Below, one piece after another: positions 43,370 to 51,855 of a DNA stretch of 64,000 nucleotides (the stretch's first letter is position 1; every line of letters starts with the position of its first letter). This DNA is from an uncultured Alphaproteobacteria bacterium (GTDB lineage Bacteria > Pseudomonadota > Alphaproteobacteria > RF32 > CAG-239): contig CASDOS010000021.1 in NCBI GenBank assembly GCA_949282205.1, positions 24,233-88,232 on the forward strand, read 5' to 3'. The notes beneath the pieces were generated by a model. That model was given only the letters and a program-made list of their open reading frames with translations, was not told where the DNA came from and made no database searches. Both the position numbers and the translations under genes were made by a program.

Positions 43370-44044
43370 ATGCCCAAAACAGAAAAAAAACAACTTCCGC
43401 CATACATTACAGACATATACAAATGGCTTTATTTAAATCCGAAACTATATAATTTTCTGGATAATGCATTTATTTTAAACCTTCTAACTTTAGGATATCA
43501 TCACATATTAACCGAAGAAGTAAAAAAAGAACTTTCACCACATTCGCACATTTTGCAAATAGGAGCAACATTAGGAGGCCAAATTGAAAAGACCTATTCT
43601 GGACTAGGGATGCTAGGTTCATATTCAATAGTTGACATCAACCCTCAAATTTTGGAAAACTGCCGAGAAAAACATCTTGAACAAAGAATAGAATACATCC
43701 ATGCAGACGCGGCCAAAAGCATCAAAGGAGAATACGATATAATTATAAGCTACATGTTATTACATGAACTCCCCCCCTACACACGCACCAAAGTAATTGA
43801 TAACATTTTAAAAGCGCTAAAACCGGAGGGAAAAGCCATTTTCATAGACTATCACCAGCCGTCATCTTATCATCCTTTGAAATACATAATTCGCGCAATA
43901 AATAGATTATATCAACCCTTTGCCGAAAGTTTATGGAAAAATTCCATCAAAGGAATGACAACTCAAGCCGAAACGTGCCGCTGGTCACAACAAACGTATT
44001 TTGGCGGCGTTTATCAAAAAGTTGTTGCCACCAAAAACAACTAA
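43370..44044 (+). CDS. rquA: Class I SAM methyltransferase, likely rhodoquinone biosynthesis RquA
   Basis: 224 residues. The N-terminus LPPYITDIYKWLYLNPKLYNFLDN and LLTLGYHHIL is like RquA, which has aromatic Y-x2-YxWxYxxP in this place. The SAM fold follows: LQIGATLGGQ, YSIVDINPQILENC, YMLLHELP. The signature IDYHQPSSYHPLKYI then QPFAESLWK matches RquA rather than UbiE/COQ5. RquA converts ubiquinone to rhodoquinone, used in anaerobic fumarate respiration. SD AAAGGAAA. Named by motif likeness; a generic methyltransferase is the alternative. Confidence 0.7.
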   Translation: MPKTEKKQLPPYITDIYKWLYLNPKLYNFLDNAFILNLLTLGYHHILTEEVKKELSPHSHILQIGATLGGQIEKTYSGLGMLGSYSIVDINPQILENCREKHLEQRIEYIHADAAKSIKGEYDIIISYMLLHELPPYTRTKVIDNILKALKPEGKAIFIDYHQPSSYHPLKYIIRAINRLYQPFAESLWKNSIKGMTTQAETCRWSQQTYFGGVYQKVVATKNN

Positions 44045-44049
44045 TAAGT

Positions 44050-44077
44050 AAAAAAGAGGGATTTCTCCCTCTTTTTT
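44050..44077 (+). terminator. Bidirectional terminator between the methyltransferase and subtilase-like genes
   Basis: AAAAAAGAGGGA, loop TTTC, TCCCTCTTTTTT: a perfect stem with A and T tracts. It reaches the stop codon of the convergent subtilase-like gene at 44076. Confidence 0.85.
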
Positions 44078-45389
44078 ATTCAGATAATTTTGCAATCAAC
44101 TTTCTTGGATTGATAATGACACCGATTCCTTTTCGATAATCTCCGGTATCAAAAGCTATTTTAAAGAATTCCTCAGAAGTCAAATTTTCTTTAACACATT
44201 TACCTAGCACATACAAACCAGCCAACCAAAAAGTTCTCAAGGTAGAAGTCGCATTAAACAAATAGGAACCTATTGTATATTGACAAGAAACGGTCTGTCC
44301 ATACCCAACCACACACAACAAATTTTCATCAGATATGCGATTATTATGAACCACATAATCGTCAGGATTATCAACATCCCCATACATACGACACTCCACA
44401 TCAGTTTGATTAGCCAACGATATGCACACAAAAATTCCCAAATCACTAGCATGTTGTAAAGCCTCTGCTAAAACCTCTTTATCATATAAATTATTAAGCA
44501 CGACAACATCAAGCCCTTTTTGCCCTAAGGATTTAAGATTCTGATGTAACTCACACACTTTATCAAGAGCCCTTGCATATGGAGAATAATCATCATCAAT
44601 AAAATCTACGGCAAAATAGTATAACTTCGCTTTAGGAGCAACACCGCACGTTTTTCCAACCATAACAGAAACACCCCATCCACCATTAGCATACGCCCGT
44701 AATAAATTGCCACCTTTCAGATTAATATAATCAGCCAAACTATCTCGATACTCCAAATGAGGTCTTAATACACTTGCACTAATAATGGCAACATTCCGCC
44801 TTTTACCGTCAACACCTTGTTTATGAAGTTGTCGAATTCCTAATCCCGGATTTTTTCGTTTTTCCATAAATTCTTGTGGATTAAAGTCTTTTGGCATCTT
44901 AGTTTTATCTTGAGGCCAAATTGTAAAATCATCAAATGTCGCCTTTGAAACATCCAAACCAGATAAATCTGCAGTAGAAACATCGTAATTATTAATATGA
45001 ATATAAGATGTAACACCATAAGAATGAACTTCTGTATAATTAACTAAATCCAAATCTTCCCTAACTGTTGGTCCCTTAATACCAAATCGTTCAGGAGTGC
45101 TGTAATTATACTCATCATTACCATACCATATTTTCAAAGGAGAAGATAGGTGTTTATTTTGTTTTGCGTTCAACGCTCCAGCTAAATCCCATTTTTCAGC
45201 AGAAATCAAATCATCCCAGCTATTAAAACCATATTCTTTTGCAATAATATGCTGCGCTTGCATAAGAGACAAGTCAGATTTACCGCTAAAATATTTAGCA
45301 GCCAAATCTACTTCTTTCGGATACTTTTTACGAAAATCTTTTAAGAAACACTTTGCTTCCAATTTAAAAACGTCAATATAATCAAACAT
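44076..45389 (-). CDS. Subtilase-like protein with degenerate catalytic site and SWxxL-type N-terminus
   Basis: 437 residues, no signal peptide. The N-terminal 70 residues (KYFSGKSDLSLMQAQHIIAK then EYGFNSWDDL) resemble a small domain often at the front of ankyrin-type proteins. The rest reads like a peptidase S8 core: VDGKRRNVAIISASV in place of the catalytic-Asp strand, GGWGVSVMVGKTCGVAPKAKLYYFAV in place of HGT and GVAP, and NATSTLRTFWLAG for GTSMA. The Asp and His appear lost, so proteolysis is unlikely; a pseudoprotease role is inferred. SD AGGAA. Confidence 0.6.
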   Translation of the reverse strand: MFDYIDVFKLEAKCFLKDFRKKYPKEVDLAAKYFSGKSDLSLMQAQHIIAKEYGFNSWDDLISAEKWDLAGALNAKQNKHLSSPLKIWYGNDEYNYSTPERFGIKGPTVREDLDLVNYTEVHSYGVTSYIHINNYDVSTADLSGLDVSKATFDDFTIWPQDKTKMPKDFNPQEFMEKRKNPGLGIRQLHKQGVDGKRRNVAIISASVLRPHLEYRDSLADYINLKGGNLLRAYANGGWGVSVMVGKTCGVAPKAKLYYFAVDFIDDDYSPYARALDKVCELHQNLKSLGQKGLDVVVLNNLYDKEVLAEALQHASDLGIFVCISLANQTDVECRMYGDVDNPDDYVVHNNRISDENLLCVVGYGQTVSCQYTIGSYLFNATSTLRTFWLAGLYVLGKCVKENLTSEEFFKIAFDTGDYRKGIGVIINPRKLIAKLSE

Positions 45390-45633
45390 TTAAAATTCCT
45401 TTCCTGACAACTTATCACATAAGCCTGTCCGATAAGCATAAATAAGTCATCATAAAAGAAATCTATATCAAAAAAACAACGGCAACGTATCACTTTAGCG
45501 GACATACCAGGCGCTTGCCCCACCTAACAAGTAATATATGGTCAAAAACAATTTTGTCAAGTTTTTATTGAATGATTACATCTTAGATAAAGTGCGACTT
45601 TCGCCCCCTATATTTGGCACAATAAATAAAAAA

Positions 45634-45662
45634 GCCGACCATCTCCAAAGAGAACAGTCGGC
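45634..45662 (-). terminator. Terminator of the hsp20 operon
   Basis: On the minus strand, GCCGAC and GTCGGC pair around a 17-base loop and are followed by a T-run, 27 bases beyond the hsp20 stop. Confidence 0.7.
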
Positions 45663-45688
45663 CGCCTCCCAAACCAAAAGTTTAAACT

Positions 45689-46156
45689 TTAAGATTTAGC
45701 CACACTAATCTTTTTAAACTTTTGTTTTTCATTTTGAGATTTCGGAATAGAAACCGTCAACACACCATTATTATACTTAGCAGTCGTTGCCTCATAATCC
45801 AAATCCCAAGGAAGCTGTATGGTACGTTTAAATGTACCATACGAGATTTCAGAAAAATAATTATCTTTGTTACTTTCTTCAGATTTATTCTTTTTCTCAC
45901 CCCCGATACTGAGCATACCGTCAGCAGAAATTTTCAAATCAATATCTTTTTCATCGATACCTGGAATTTCTGCCGTAACTTTAACAGCATCTTTATCTTC
46001 AGTAACCTGAATTTTGGGTGACAACTCCAAAAAATCGGAATTAGAACTATCAATAAAATTCCAAAAATAATTCATCAGGCTTCTGAAATCAGTAGGATTG
46101 TGAGAAACGGACAAATCATGATTATTTTGATTAACATTTGTAACCGTATTTCTCAT
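45689..46156 (-). CDS. Small heat shock protein, Hsp20 family
   Basis: 155 residues. Alpha-crystallin domain: VTEDKDAVKVTAEIPGIDEKDIDLKI, then DGMLSIGGEKK and a C-terminal strand NNGVLTVSIPKS. Holds unfolding proteins without ATP. The ATG at 46156 follows GGGAG; a GTG just before it is not needed. It lies 14 bases after the small Cys/Ser-rich gene, so the two form one operon. Confidence 0.95.
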   Translation of the reverse strand: MRNTVTNVNQNNHDLSVSHNPTDFRSLMNYFWNFIDSSNSDFLELSPKIQVTEDKDAVKVTAEIPGIDEKDIDLKISADGMLSIGGEKKNKSEESNKDNYFSEISYGTFKRTIQLPWDLDYEATTAKYNNGVLTVSIPKSQNEKQKFKKISVAKS

Positions 46157-46170
46157 CACAATTCTCCCAA

Positions 46171-46326
46171 TTATTTTTCTTCCATTTCAATAATATCCAT
46201 TTCTTCAACTTCGCCTCCGGCCTGCTTAGAACCGCAATGACAACCGGATTTAGTCGAAGAATTTGAAGAAGATTTAGAACAAGAACCGGACTTTGACTTA
46301 TCCTCAGAAAATTTAGAATCTCTCAT
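46171..46326 (-). CDS. 51-residue Ser/Cys-rich protein in the hsp20 operon
   Basis: A short protein, mostly Ser, Lys and Cys, then acidic (SCSKSSSNSSTKSGCHCGSK... VEEMDIIEMEEK). The GCHCGS piece could bind metal. The ATG at 46326 follows GGAGG, which decides the start over longer frames. Not recognised; transcribed with hsp20 and perhaps a stress factor. Confidence 0.55.
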   Translation of the reverse strand: MRDSKFSEDKSKSGSCSKSSSNSSTKSGCHCGSKQAGGEVEEMDIIEMEEK

Positions 46327-46475
46327 ATTTACCTCCAAAATTAAACAATCAACTCCATAACATACACTTTCAAAACCTTTTTGAATCACTCTGACAAATC
46401 CAAAAGATTTCTGAACCATAACATCATGGATACAGGAGGAAATAATAACTTAAAAAGAAATTTAAAGCTAAACAA

Positions 46476-46497
46476 AAGGGCAGGAAATCCTGCCCTT
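46476..46497 (-). terminator. Terminator of accA
   Basis: AAGGGCAGG and CCTGCCCTT pair across a GAAAT-type loop, located 6 bases beyond the minus-strand accA stop. Confidence 0.8.
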
Positions 46498-46502
46498 AAT
46501 AT

Positions 46503-47477
46503 CTAAAATTCTGCTGTAATATGCCTACCCATATTCAAAAATTTCTCGGTACGTTGTTTTTTCAACTCATCGGGAGTAAGATTTTCCAACTCTCTTAAAT
46601 GTTTCAAAACAACATCTTTCACAGCAGACATAGCCTGTTGAGGATTACGATGAGCTCCGCCCATCGGTTCTTTAATAACTTCATCAATAATTCCCAAAGC
46701 CTTCAAATCCTGAGCCGTTAAGCGCAAAGCCTCGGTAGCGTCTTTTGTTTTATCAGCAGAACGCCACAAAATAGAAGCACAACCTTCTGGAGAAATGACG
46801 GAATAGATAGAATGTTCGAGCATCAATACCCGATTCGCCGTAGCAATAGCGATAGCACCGCCGGACCCGCCTTCACCAATAATAACAGATATAATTGGCG
46901 TTTTAACCTTCAAGCATTTTTCAATAGAAGAAGCAATAGCCTCAGCCTGCCCCCGAGCTTCCGCATCAACTCCGGGATAAGCACCGGCTGTATCCACAAA
47001 GCTAATAACCGGCAAATGAAATTTATCAGCCAAATCAAGCATTCTCTGCGCTTTACGATACCCCTCCGGCTTAGCCATACCAAAATTATATTTAATTCTG
47101 GTTTCCAAATCATTACCTTTTTCCTGTCCCATAACAACAACGGCATGCCCATCAATTTTACCAATACCACACACCATTGCTTCATCATCAGCAAAACATC
47201 TGTCGCCGGCTAAAAGAGTAAAATCATCAACAAAAGCATTAATATAATCCAAACAATGCGGTCTTTCGGGATGACGAGCAATTTGAGCCCTTTGCCAAGC
47301 AGACAAGTTCATATAAGTACGATTAACGTGCTGTCCCAACTTACGTTCCAAGCGTCTGATTTCTCTGGTAATATCCATATCTTCATCTTTTGCCAGAAGT
47401 TTAAGGTGCTCAATTTTCTCTTCAATTTCTAAAATATCTTTTTCAAAATCAAGCACAACAGCTGTAGATTCATTCAT
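46503..47477 (-). CDS. accA: Acetyl-CoA carboxylase carboxyltransferase subunit alpha
   Basis: With AccD, it moves the carboxyl group from biotin to acetyl-CoA, making malonyl-CoA for fatty acid synthesis. 324 residues with normal motifs: AQIARHPERPHCLDYI, GQEKGNDLETRIKYNFGMAKPEGYRKA, SFVDTAGAYPGVDAEARGQ, and IGEGGSGGAIAIATANRVLMLEH. The start has only a weak ribosome site. Promoter elements in the 189-bp gap to 47667 are not clear. Confidence 0.97.
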   Translation of the reverse strand: MNESTAVVLDFEKDILEIEEKIEHLKLLAKDEDMDITREIRRLERKLGQHVNRTYMNLSAWQRAQIARHPERPHCLDYINAFVDDFTLLAGDRCFADDEAMVCGIGKIDGHAVVVMGQEKGNDLETRIKYNFGMAKPEGYRKAQRMLDLADKFHLPVISFVDTAGAYPGVDAEARGQAEAIASSIEKCLKVKTPIISVIIGEGGSGGAIAIATANRVLMLEHSIYSVISPEGCASILWRSADKTKDATEALRLTAQDLKALGIIDEVIKEPMGGAHRNPQQAMSAVKDVVLKHLRELENLTPDELKKQRTEKFLNMGRHITAEF

Positions 47478-47666
47478 TTTTTATACCTTTACAAATTAAA
47501 CCTTAGCCCCTCTATACCACAAAATAAAAAAATTTCACCATATTTTTTGCATATATACAAAAAAGCAGCACAAATATACACAAAAACATAGGTATTCAAC
47601 GTATTTTTTAATTGCAAAATATAGCATAACCGCTAAAATAACAAAAAATAATTGGGAGTAAAGTTC

Positions 47667-48845
47667 GTGTTGAACACATCGTTTTTCATAGCTGCTTTTT
47701 CAAGCATTTTATGGTTTCTGTACGGATTAAAACACATTAACCCGCAAGATATGTCAGGTGCCCCTGAAAGTTTTTACCAAACAATTTTCGCCATATTTTT
47801 CCCCATTGGCTTAATTTGGGGAATATTTGCCATACTCAAGAGCATTGAAGAACAAAAAGACATACGTCTGCAAAATTTAAGAATAACCGAACAACTAAAC
47901 AAAAACACCGAAACAACCAACGCTTTGAATTGCGCTTTAATCGCCTTAGAGAAAGAATTTAAAAATAGTTTTATGCTTCAAGAAGTTGATATTTTAATTT
48001 CCGATTGCAACGAAATTTTATCGGATATAATCAAACGCAGCAACTCCATTTCCAGTGCACAAATGGAGCATCTATGGAATAGAACTGCGGGAGGAGAACG
48101 TTGGCTAATAGCCAAAACATTTATAGAAACGCATAACTATCAACCTGGTTTCACAGACCATTTAATAAGCAAAGCACAAAAAGATTCTCTGTTAAAAGGA
48201 AGCATTTTGGAGTTTGAAGCCAGAACCAGAAGCCTGTATCAATTACTGGAGATACATGACACTCAAAGAATTTTTTATAATATGATAGAGTTTGGTGCCA
48301 TGGGAAAAGTATATAACATAATAACCCCCATAGCTGAAAAGTTGAAAAAGATGAACGAAAATCCGAAAATGGAAAAAGCATCACCACAACAAACCTCCAA
48401 AGAATTTAATTTAACAGAAGAATCGTCCGATCATTTTCCGTCATTTTTATCGCAACCGGATAAAATAAAAGCAGAACAATCTGTTAATTTCCAGCCCCAA
48501 AAACAATCTCTTCAAGAAAAAGCATCCGCCAAAGAATCAAGTTTCCCCCAACAAAGCAATATAGAAGAAGGGATGAAAGCAATACGCGATGAATTGCTGT
48601 CATCATCAAAAAGCGAAAAAAAACCGGAAACACTTAAATCTTTCGCAAACACCCAAAATGCCTTACGCAAATTAAGAACAGAACCGAGCTTTGAACATAC
48701 GCAATCAAAGCCCAAACAAAGCAAAGCCAACAAGGTTATCTCTTTAGCAGAAATAGAAAAAGAAATAGAGTCATCCCCAGAAAACAATTATGATGAATAT
48801 GCATACCCGTTTGGAGCATGGATTGATGAGAAGAAAAGCAAATAA
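47667..48845 (+). CDS. Unrecognised membrane-anchored protein upstream of yejAB
   Basis: 392 residues. Two N-terminal helices (about 4-20 and 37-58), then a predicted coiled coil (KSIEEQKDIRLQNLRITEQL), a helical core with WNRTAGGERWLIAKTF, and a long low-complexity Gln/Lys/Ser tail (about 230-380). Start chosen as GTG at 47667, with GGGAG ten bases upstream; a TTG at 47652 would lack the site. Its 3' end overlaps yejA by 20 bases, so it is coexpressed with the transporter. Function unknown. Confidence 0.6.
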   Translation: MLNTSFFIAAFSSILWFLYGLKHINPQDMSGAPESFYQTIFAIFFPIGLIWGIFAILKSIEEQKDIRLQNLRITEQLNKNTETTNALNCALIALEKEFKNSFMLQEVDILISDCNEILSDIIKRSNSISSAQMEHLWNRTAGGERWLIAKTFIETHNYQPGFTDHLISKAQKDSLLKGSILEFEARTRSLYQLLEIHDTQRIFYNMIEFGAMGKVYNIITPIAEKLKKMNENPKMEKASPQQTSKEFNLTEESSDHFPSFLSQPDKIKAEQSVNFQPQKQSLQEKASAKESSFPQQSNIEEGMKAIRDELLSSSKSEKKPETLKSFANTQNALRKLRTEPSFEHTQSKPKQSKANKVISLAEIEKEIESSPENNYDEYAYPFGAWIDEKKSK

Positions 48846-50676
48846 GTATTTTGCAATTATTCTGACAACTCTCGGAATATTCAATACGACATTAAGTATG
48901 GCTCTAGATGAACAGCCCCAAGCCGAAGCTATCTCCCCCGAAATATCCGTACAAGACTATATATCCTTAAGCAATACACCTAAATACACAGGAGATTTTG
49001 CAAACTTTAGCTTTGTAAATCCGAATGCCCCCAAAAAAGGAAGGATAGTTCTCCCCGCATATGGAACATTTGATAACTTCAATCCTTATATTTTCAAAGG
49101 TACGGCATCAACGGAAGCTGTTGCATTAACCTTAGACAGTCTTGGAATTTCTCCGGCTGACGATATAGAAACCGTATACCCTTTAATTGCAGAAAAATTT
49201 GAACTTCCTTCGGATAAAAGTTTTATTGGTTTTTTCATAAATCCGAAGGCAAAATTCAGCAACGGCACACCAATCACGGCAGACGATGTCGTTTTTAGCT
49301 TTAATTCATTAATAACCAAAGGTTCTCCCATATACAAATTTTACTATGCGGATATTGAGCGAGCAGAAAAACTAGCCCCCAACCATGTACGTTTTTATTT
49401 CAAACCCCACACCAAAAACAGAGAATTACCGTTAATAATCAGTTCTTTAAAAATTTTTTCAGCAAAAGACTTCAACAACCGAGAATATGATAAACCGAGT
49501 CTTATTCCGCCACTAGGCAACGGTCCTTATAAAATAAAAAAATTTGAAGCAGGACGCTATATCATTTTTGAACGAGATAAAAACTACTGGGCGCAAGATT
49601 TACCAACTCGTAAAGGTTTTTATAACTTCGATGAAATAAAATACGACTACTACCAAGATACCACTGTAACACTACAAGCTCTCTTTGCCGGCAACATTGA
49701 TGTCCGTTACGAATACATAGCCAAATCATGGGCAACCGGACATGACAACAACCTAATAAAAGAAGGAAAAATAAAAAAACAAGCCATTAAGCATAATCGC
49801 CCTGCCACAACTCAGTTTTTTGCTTTTAACATTCGTAAAGACAAATTTAAAGACGCCCGAGTAAGACAAGCCATTGATTACGCCTTCAATTTCCCCTGGG
49901 CAAACAAAAATTTATTTTACAACCAATACGCACGATTAAGAAGTTATTTCGCCAACACCCACTTTGCCGCCACCGGTATCCCTCAAGAAAAAGAATTAGA
50001 AATTTTACAATCTCTGCCGGAACAATTACCAGCAGAAATATTAAGCACCCCGATTGAAAATACATTTCGCAACGATTCGCTATCAGACAGAGAAAATCTA
50101 AAACTAGCCGTTAAACTCCTAAATGAAGCCGGATATGATTTTATCAATGAAAAGATGTGCAATTTAAAAACCGGAGAGCCATTGGAGTTTGAAATTATCA
50201 TAAATTCCGCCAACGGCAATTCATTTACTCGTGTTTTGCTACCTTTTATAGAAAATTTGCGCAAAATTGGCATAAAAGCAACCACGCGAGTTCTCGAAAT
50301 CAACACCTATAAAAACAAATTAGACAATTTTGATTTTGACATAATTGTAGGGGGAGTGAGTGGAATTTATATGCCGGGAACGGAACAAAAAGACTTATGG
50401 GGCAGCATTTCAGCAGATACGCTTGGAAGCAGCAACATCATCGGCATAAAAAATCCAACCATTGACTATCTAATCAATAAACTAATTGAAACCGAAGACA
50501 CCGAACTTTATACTGCTTACGTCAAAGCCTTAGACCGAGTGTTATTATTCAACCACTATGTTATATTCAATTGGTATTCTGATGCAGATAGGATTGCTTA
50601 TTGGGATAAATTTTCCTTTCCCGACAACACCCAAAACCTCGGTGTTGATACAAATACTTGGTGGATAAAGGAATAA
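48826..50676 (+). CDS. yejA: Peptide ABC transporter substrate-binding protein, YejA-like
   Basis: Family 5 extracellular solute-binding protein, 616 residues with a Sec signal (AIILTTLGIFNTTLSMA). Typical YejA features: NPNAPKKGRIVLPAYGTFDNFNPYI, NGTPITADDVVFSFN, GNGPYKIKKFEAGRYIIFERDKNYW, ARVRQAIDYAFNFPW. YejABEF takes up oligopeptides and microcin C-type compounds. The ATG at 48826 follows GGAG, inside the preceding gene. It is followed by yejB, but yejE and yejF are missing. Confidence 0.9.
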   Translation: MRRKANKYFAIILTTLGIFNTTLSMALDEQPQAEAISPEISVQDYISLSNTPKYTGDFANFSFVNPNAPKKGRIVLPAYGTFDNFNPYIFKGTASTEAVALTLDSLGISPADDIETVYPLIAEKFELPSDKSFIGFFINPKAKFSNGTPITADDVVFSFNSLITKGSPIYKFYYADIERAEKLAPNHVRFYFKPHTKNRELPLIISSLKIFSAKDFNNREYDKPSLIPPLGNGPYKIKKFEAGRYIIFERDKNYWAQDLPTRKGFYNFDEIKYDYYQDTTVTLQALFAGNIDVRYEYIAKSWATGHDNNLIKEGKIKKQAIKHNRPATTQFFAFNIRKDKFKDARVRQAIDYAFNFPWANKNLFYNQYARLRSYFANTHFAATGIPQEKELEILQSLPEQLPAEILSTPIENTFRNDSLSDRENLKLAVKLLNEAGYDFINEKMCNLKTGEPLEFEIIINSANGNSFTRVLLPFIENLRKIGIKATTRVLEINTYKNKLDNFDFDIIVGGVSGIYMPGTEQKDLWGSISADTLGSSNIIGIKNPTIDYLINKLIETEDTELYTAYVKALDRVLLFNHYVIFNWYSDADRIAYWDKFSFPDNTQNLGVDTNTWWIKE

Positions 50677-50683
50677 AAAGAAA

Positions 50684-51748
50684 ATGCGCAATTATATTAT
50701 AAAAAGACTTTTACTGATACCTCTAACCTTATTTGGAATACTACTAATTAATTTTGGCATCATACAACTTGCCCCTGGAGGACCGGTAGAATATATGCTT
50801 GCGCAATACAAAGGAATGAACACCGGAGCAACCGGAAACATTAATTCGGGTATGCCCAACTTAAACGAACAAAAGTATCAAGGAGCAAAAGGGGTACCTG
50901 ACGATTTAGTTAAAGAACTGGAAAAACAATTCGGCTTTGACAAACCGGTACATGAGCGTTTTATCAAAATGCTTAACGATTACATACACTTTGACTTCGG
51001 CAAAAGTTATTACAAAGACAAGACCGTATTAGAATTAATAAAGGAGCGTCTACCCGTATCCATATCCTTAGGTTTATGGTCCACATTGATAATTTACCTA
51101 ATAGCGATTCCGCTCGGCATAAAAAAGGCACGCAAGGATGGAGAACAATTTGATGTTATAAGTTCGTTTATTATCTTCATCGGTTCTGCGATACCTGTAT
51201 TTTTGTTTGCCGTATTACTGATTGTATTATTTGCCGGCGGAACATATTTTCAATTTTTCCCTTTAAAAGGCCTAACTTCAGACGGCTGGGAGAATTTCAC
51301 TTTCTGGCATAAAGTAAGCGATTATTTCTGGCATATAACGCTCCCCACCATTTGCATTGTTATCGGAGGAATAGCATCACTAACCATGCTAACCAAAAAC
51401 TCATTTATGGATGAACTAAGCAAACAATACGTTTTAACAGCCAGAGCAAAGGGATTATCCGAAAATAGAATTTTATACCATCATGTTTTTCGCAATGCGA
51501 TGATGATAATCATTGCCGGCCTACCTGGACTATTAATAAAAATACTATTTACGGGTTCTCTATTAATAGAAATAATTTTCAGTCTAAATGGCATGGGGCT
51601 ATTAGGTTATGAAGCAATAATGACCCGAGATTATCCCGTAGTATTCGGAACATTATACATATTTGCGTTGCTTGGTCTGATTTTAAAGCTAATCAGTGAC
51701 TTAACCTATTCATTAGTAGATCCCCGCATCAATTTTGAAAAGATTTAG
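50684..51748 (+). CDS. yejB: Peptide ABC transporter permease, YejB-like
   Basis: 354 residues, six membrane helices. MRNYIIKRLLLIPLTLFGI, IQLAPGGPVEYMLAQY and a FGKSYYKDKTVLELI block are as in YejB. The ABC-interaction loop is near ARAKGLSENRILYHHVFRNA. It needs a second permease (YejE) and an ATPase (YejF) to work, and neither follows: a terminator begins 61 bases after the stop, then pfkA on the other strand. The missing parts may lie elsewhere, or the system may be broken. Confidence 0.9.
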   Translation: MRNYIIKRLLLIPLTLFGILLINFGIIQLAPGGPVEYMLAQYKGMNTGATGNINSGMPNLNEQKYQGAKGVPDDLVKELEKQFGFDKPVHERFIKMLNDYIHFDFGKSYYKDKTVLELIKERLPVSISLGLWSTLIIYLIAIPLGIKKARKDGEQFDVISSFIIFIGSAIPVFLFAVLLIVLFAGGTYFQFFPLKGLTSDGWENFTFWHKVSDYFWHITLPTICIVIGGIASLTMLTKNSFMDELSKQYVLTARAKGLSENRILYHHVFRNAMMIIIAGLPGLLIKILFTGSLLIEIIFSLNGMGLLGYEAIMTRDYPVVFGTLYIFALLGLILKLISDLTYSLVDPRINFEKI

Positions 51749-51809
51749 AAAACAATCCGTTCGCTAAAGATTATAAAGATTTGAGTCGCACAAATCCATA
51801 CAAAACAAA

Positions 51810-51838
51810 AAAGCGACAGTTATAAAAACTGCCGCTTT
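51810..51838 (+). terminator. Bidirectional terminator between yejB and pfkA
   Basis: AAAGCG-CAGT and ACTG-CGCTTT pair around a TATAAAA loop with one mismatch; A-tract before, T-run after. Confidence 0.75.
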
Positions 51839-51855
51839 CGATTACAATAAAAAAT

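Noticed and set aside
44076..45389. An active subtilisin-type protease
   Set aside because: The catalytic Asp and His positions read ISASV and GWGVSV, not D-T/S-G and HGT; there is also no signal or propeptide.
51749..51855. A shortened yejE after yejB
   Set aside because: The sequence has early stops in all frames and a terminator; no permease motif is readable.
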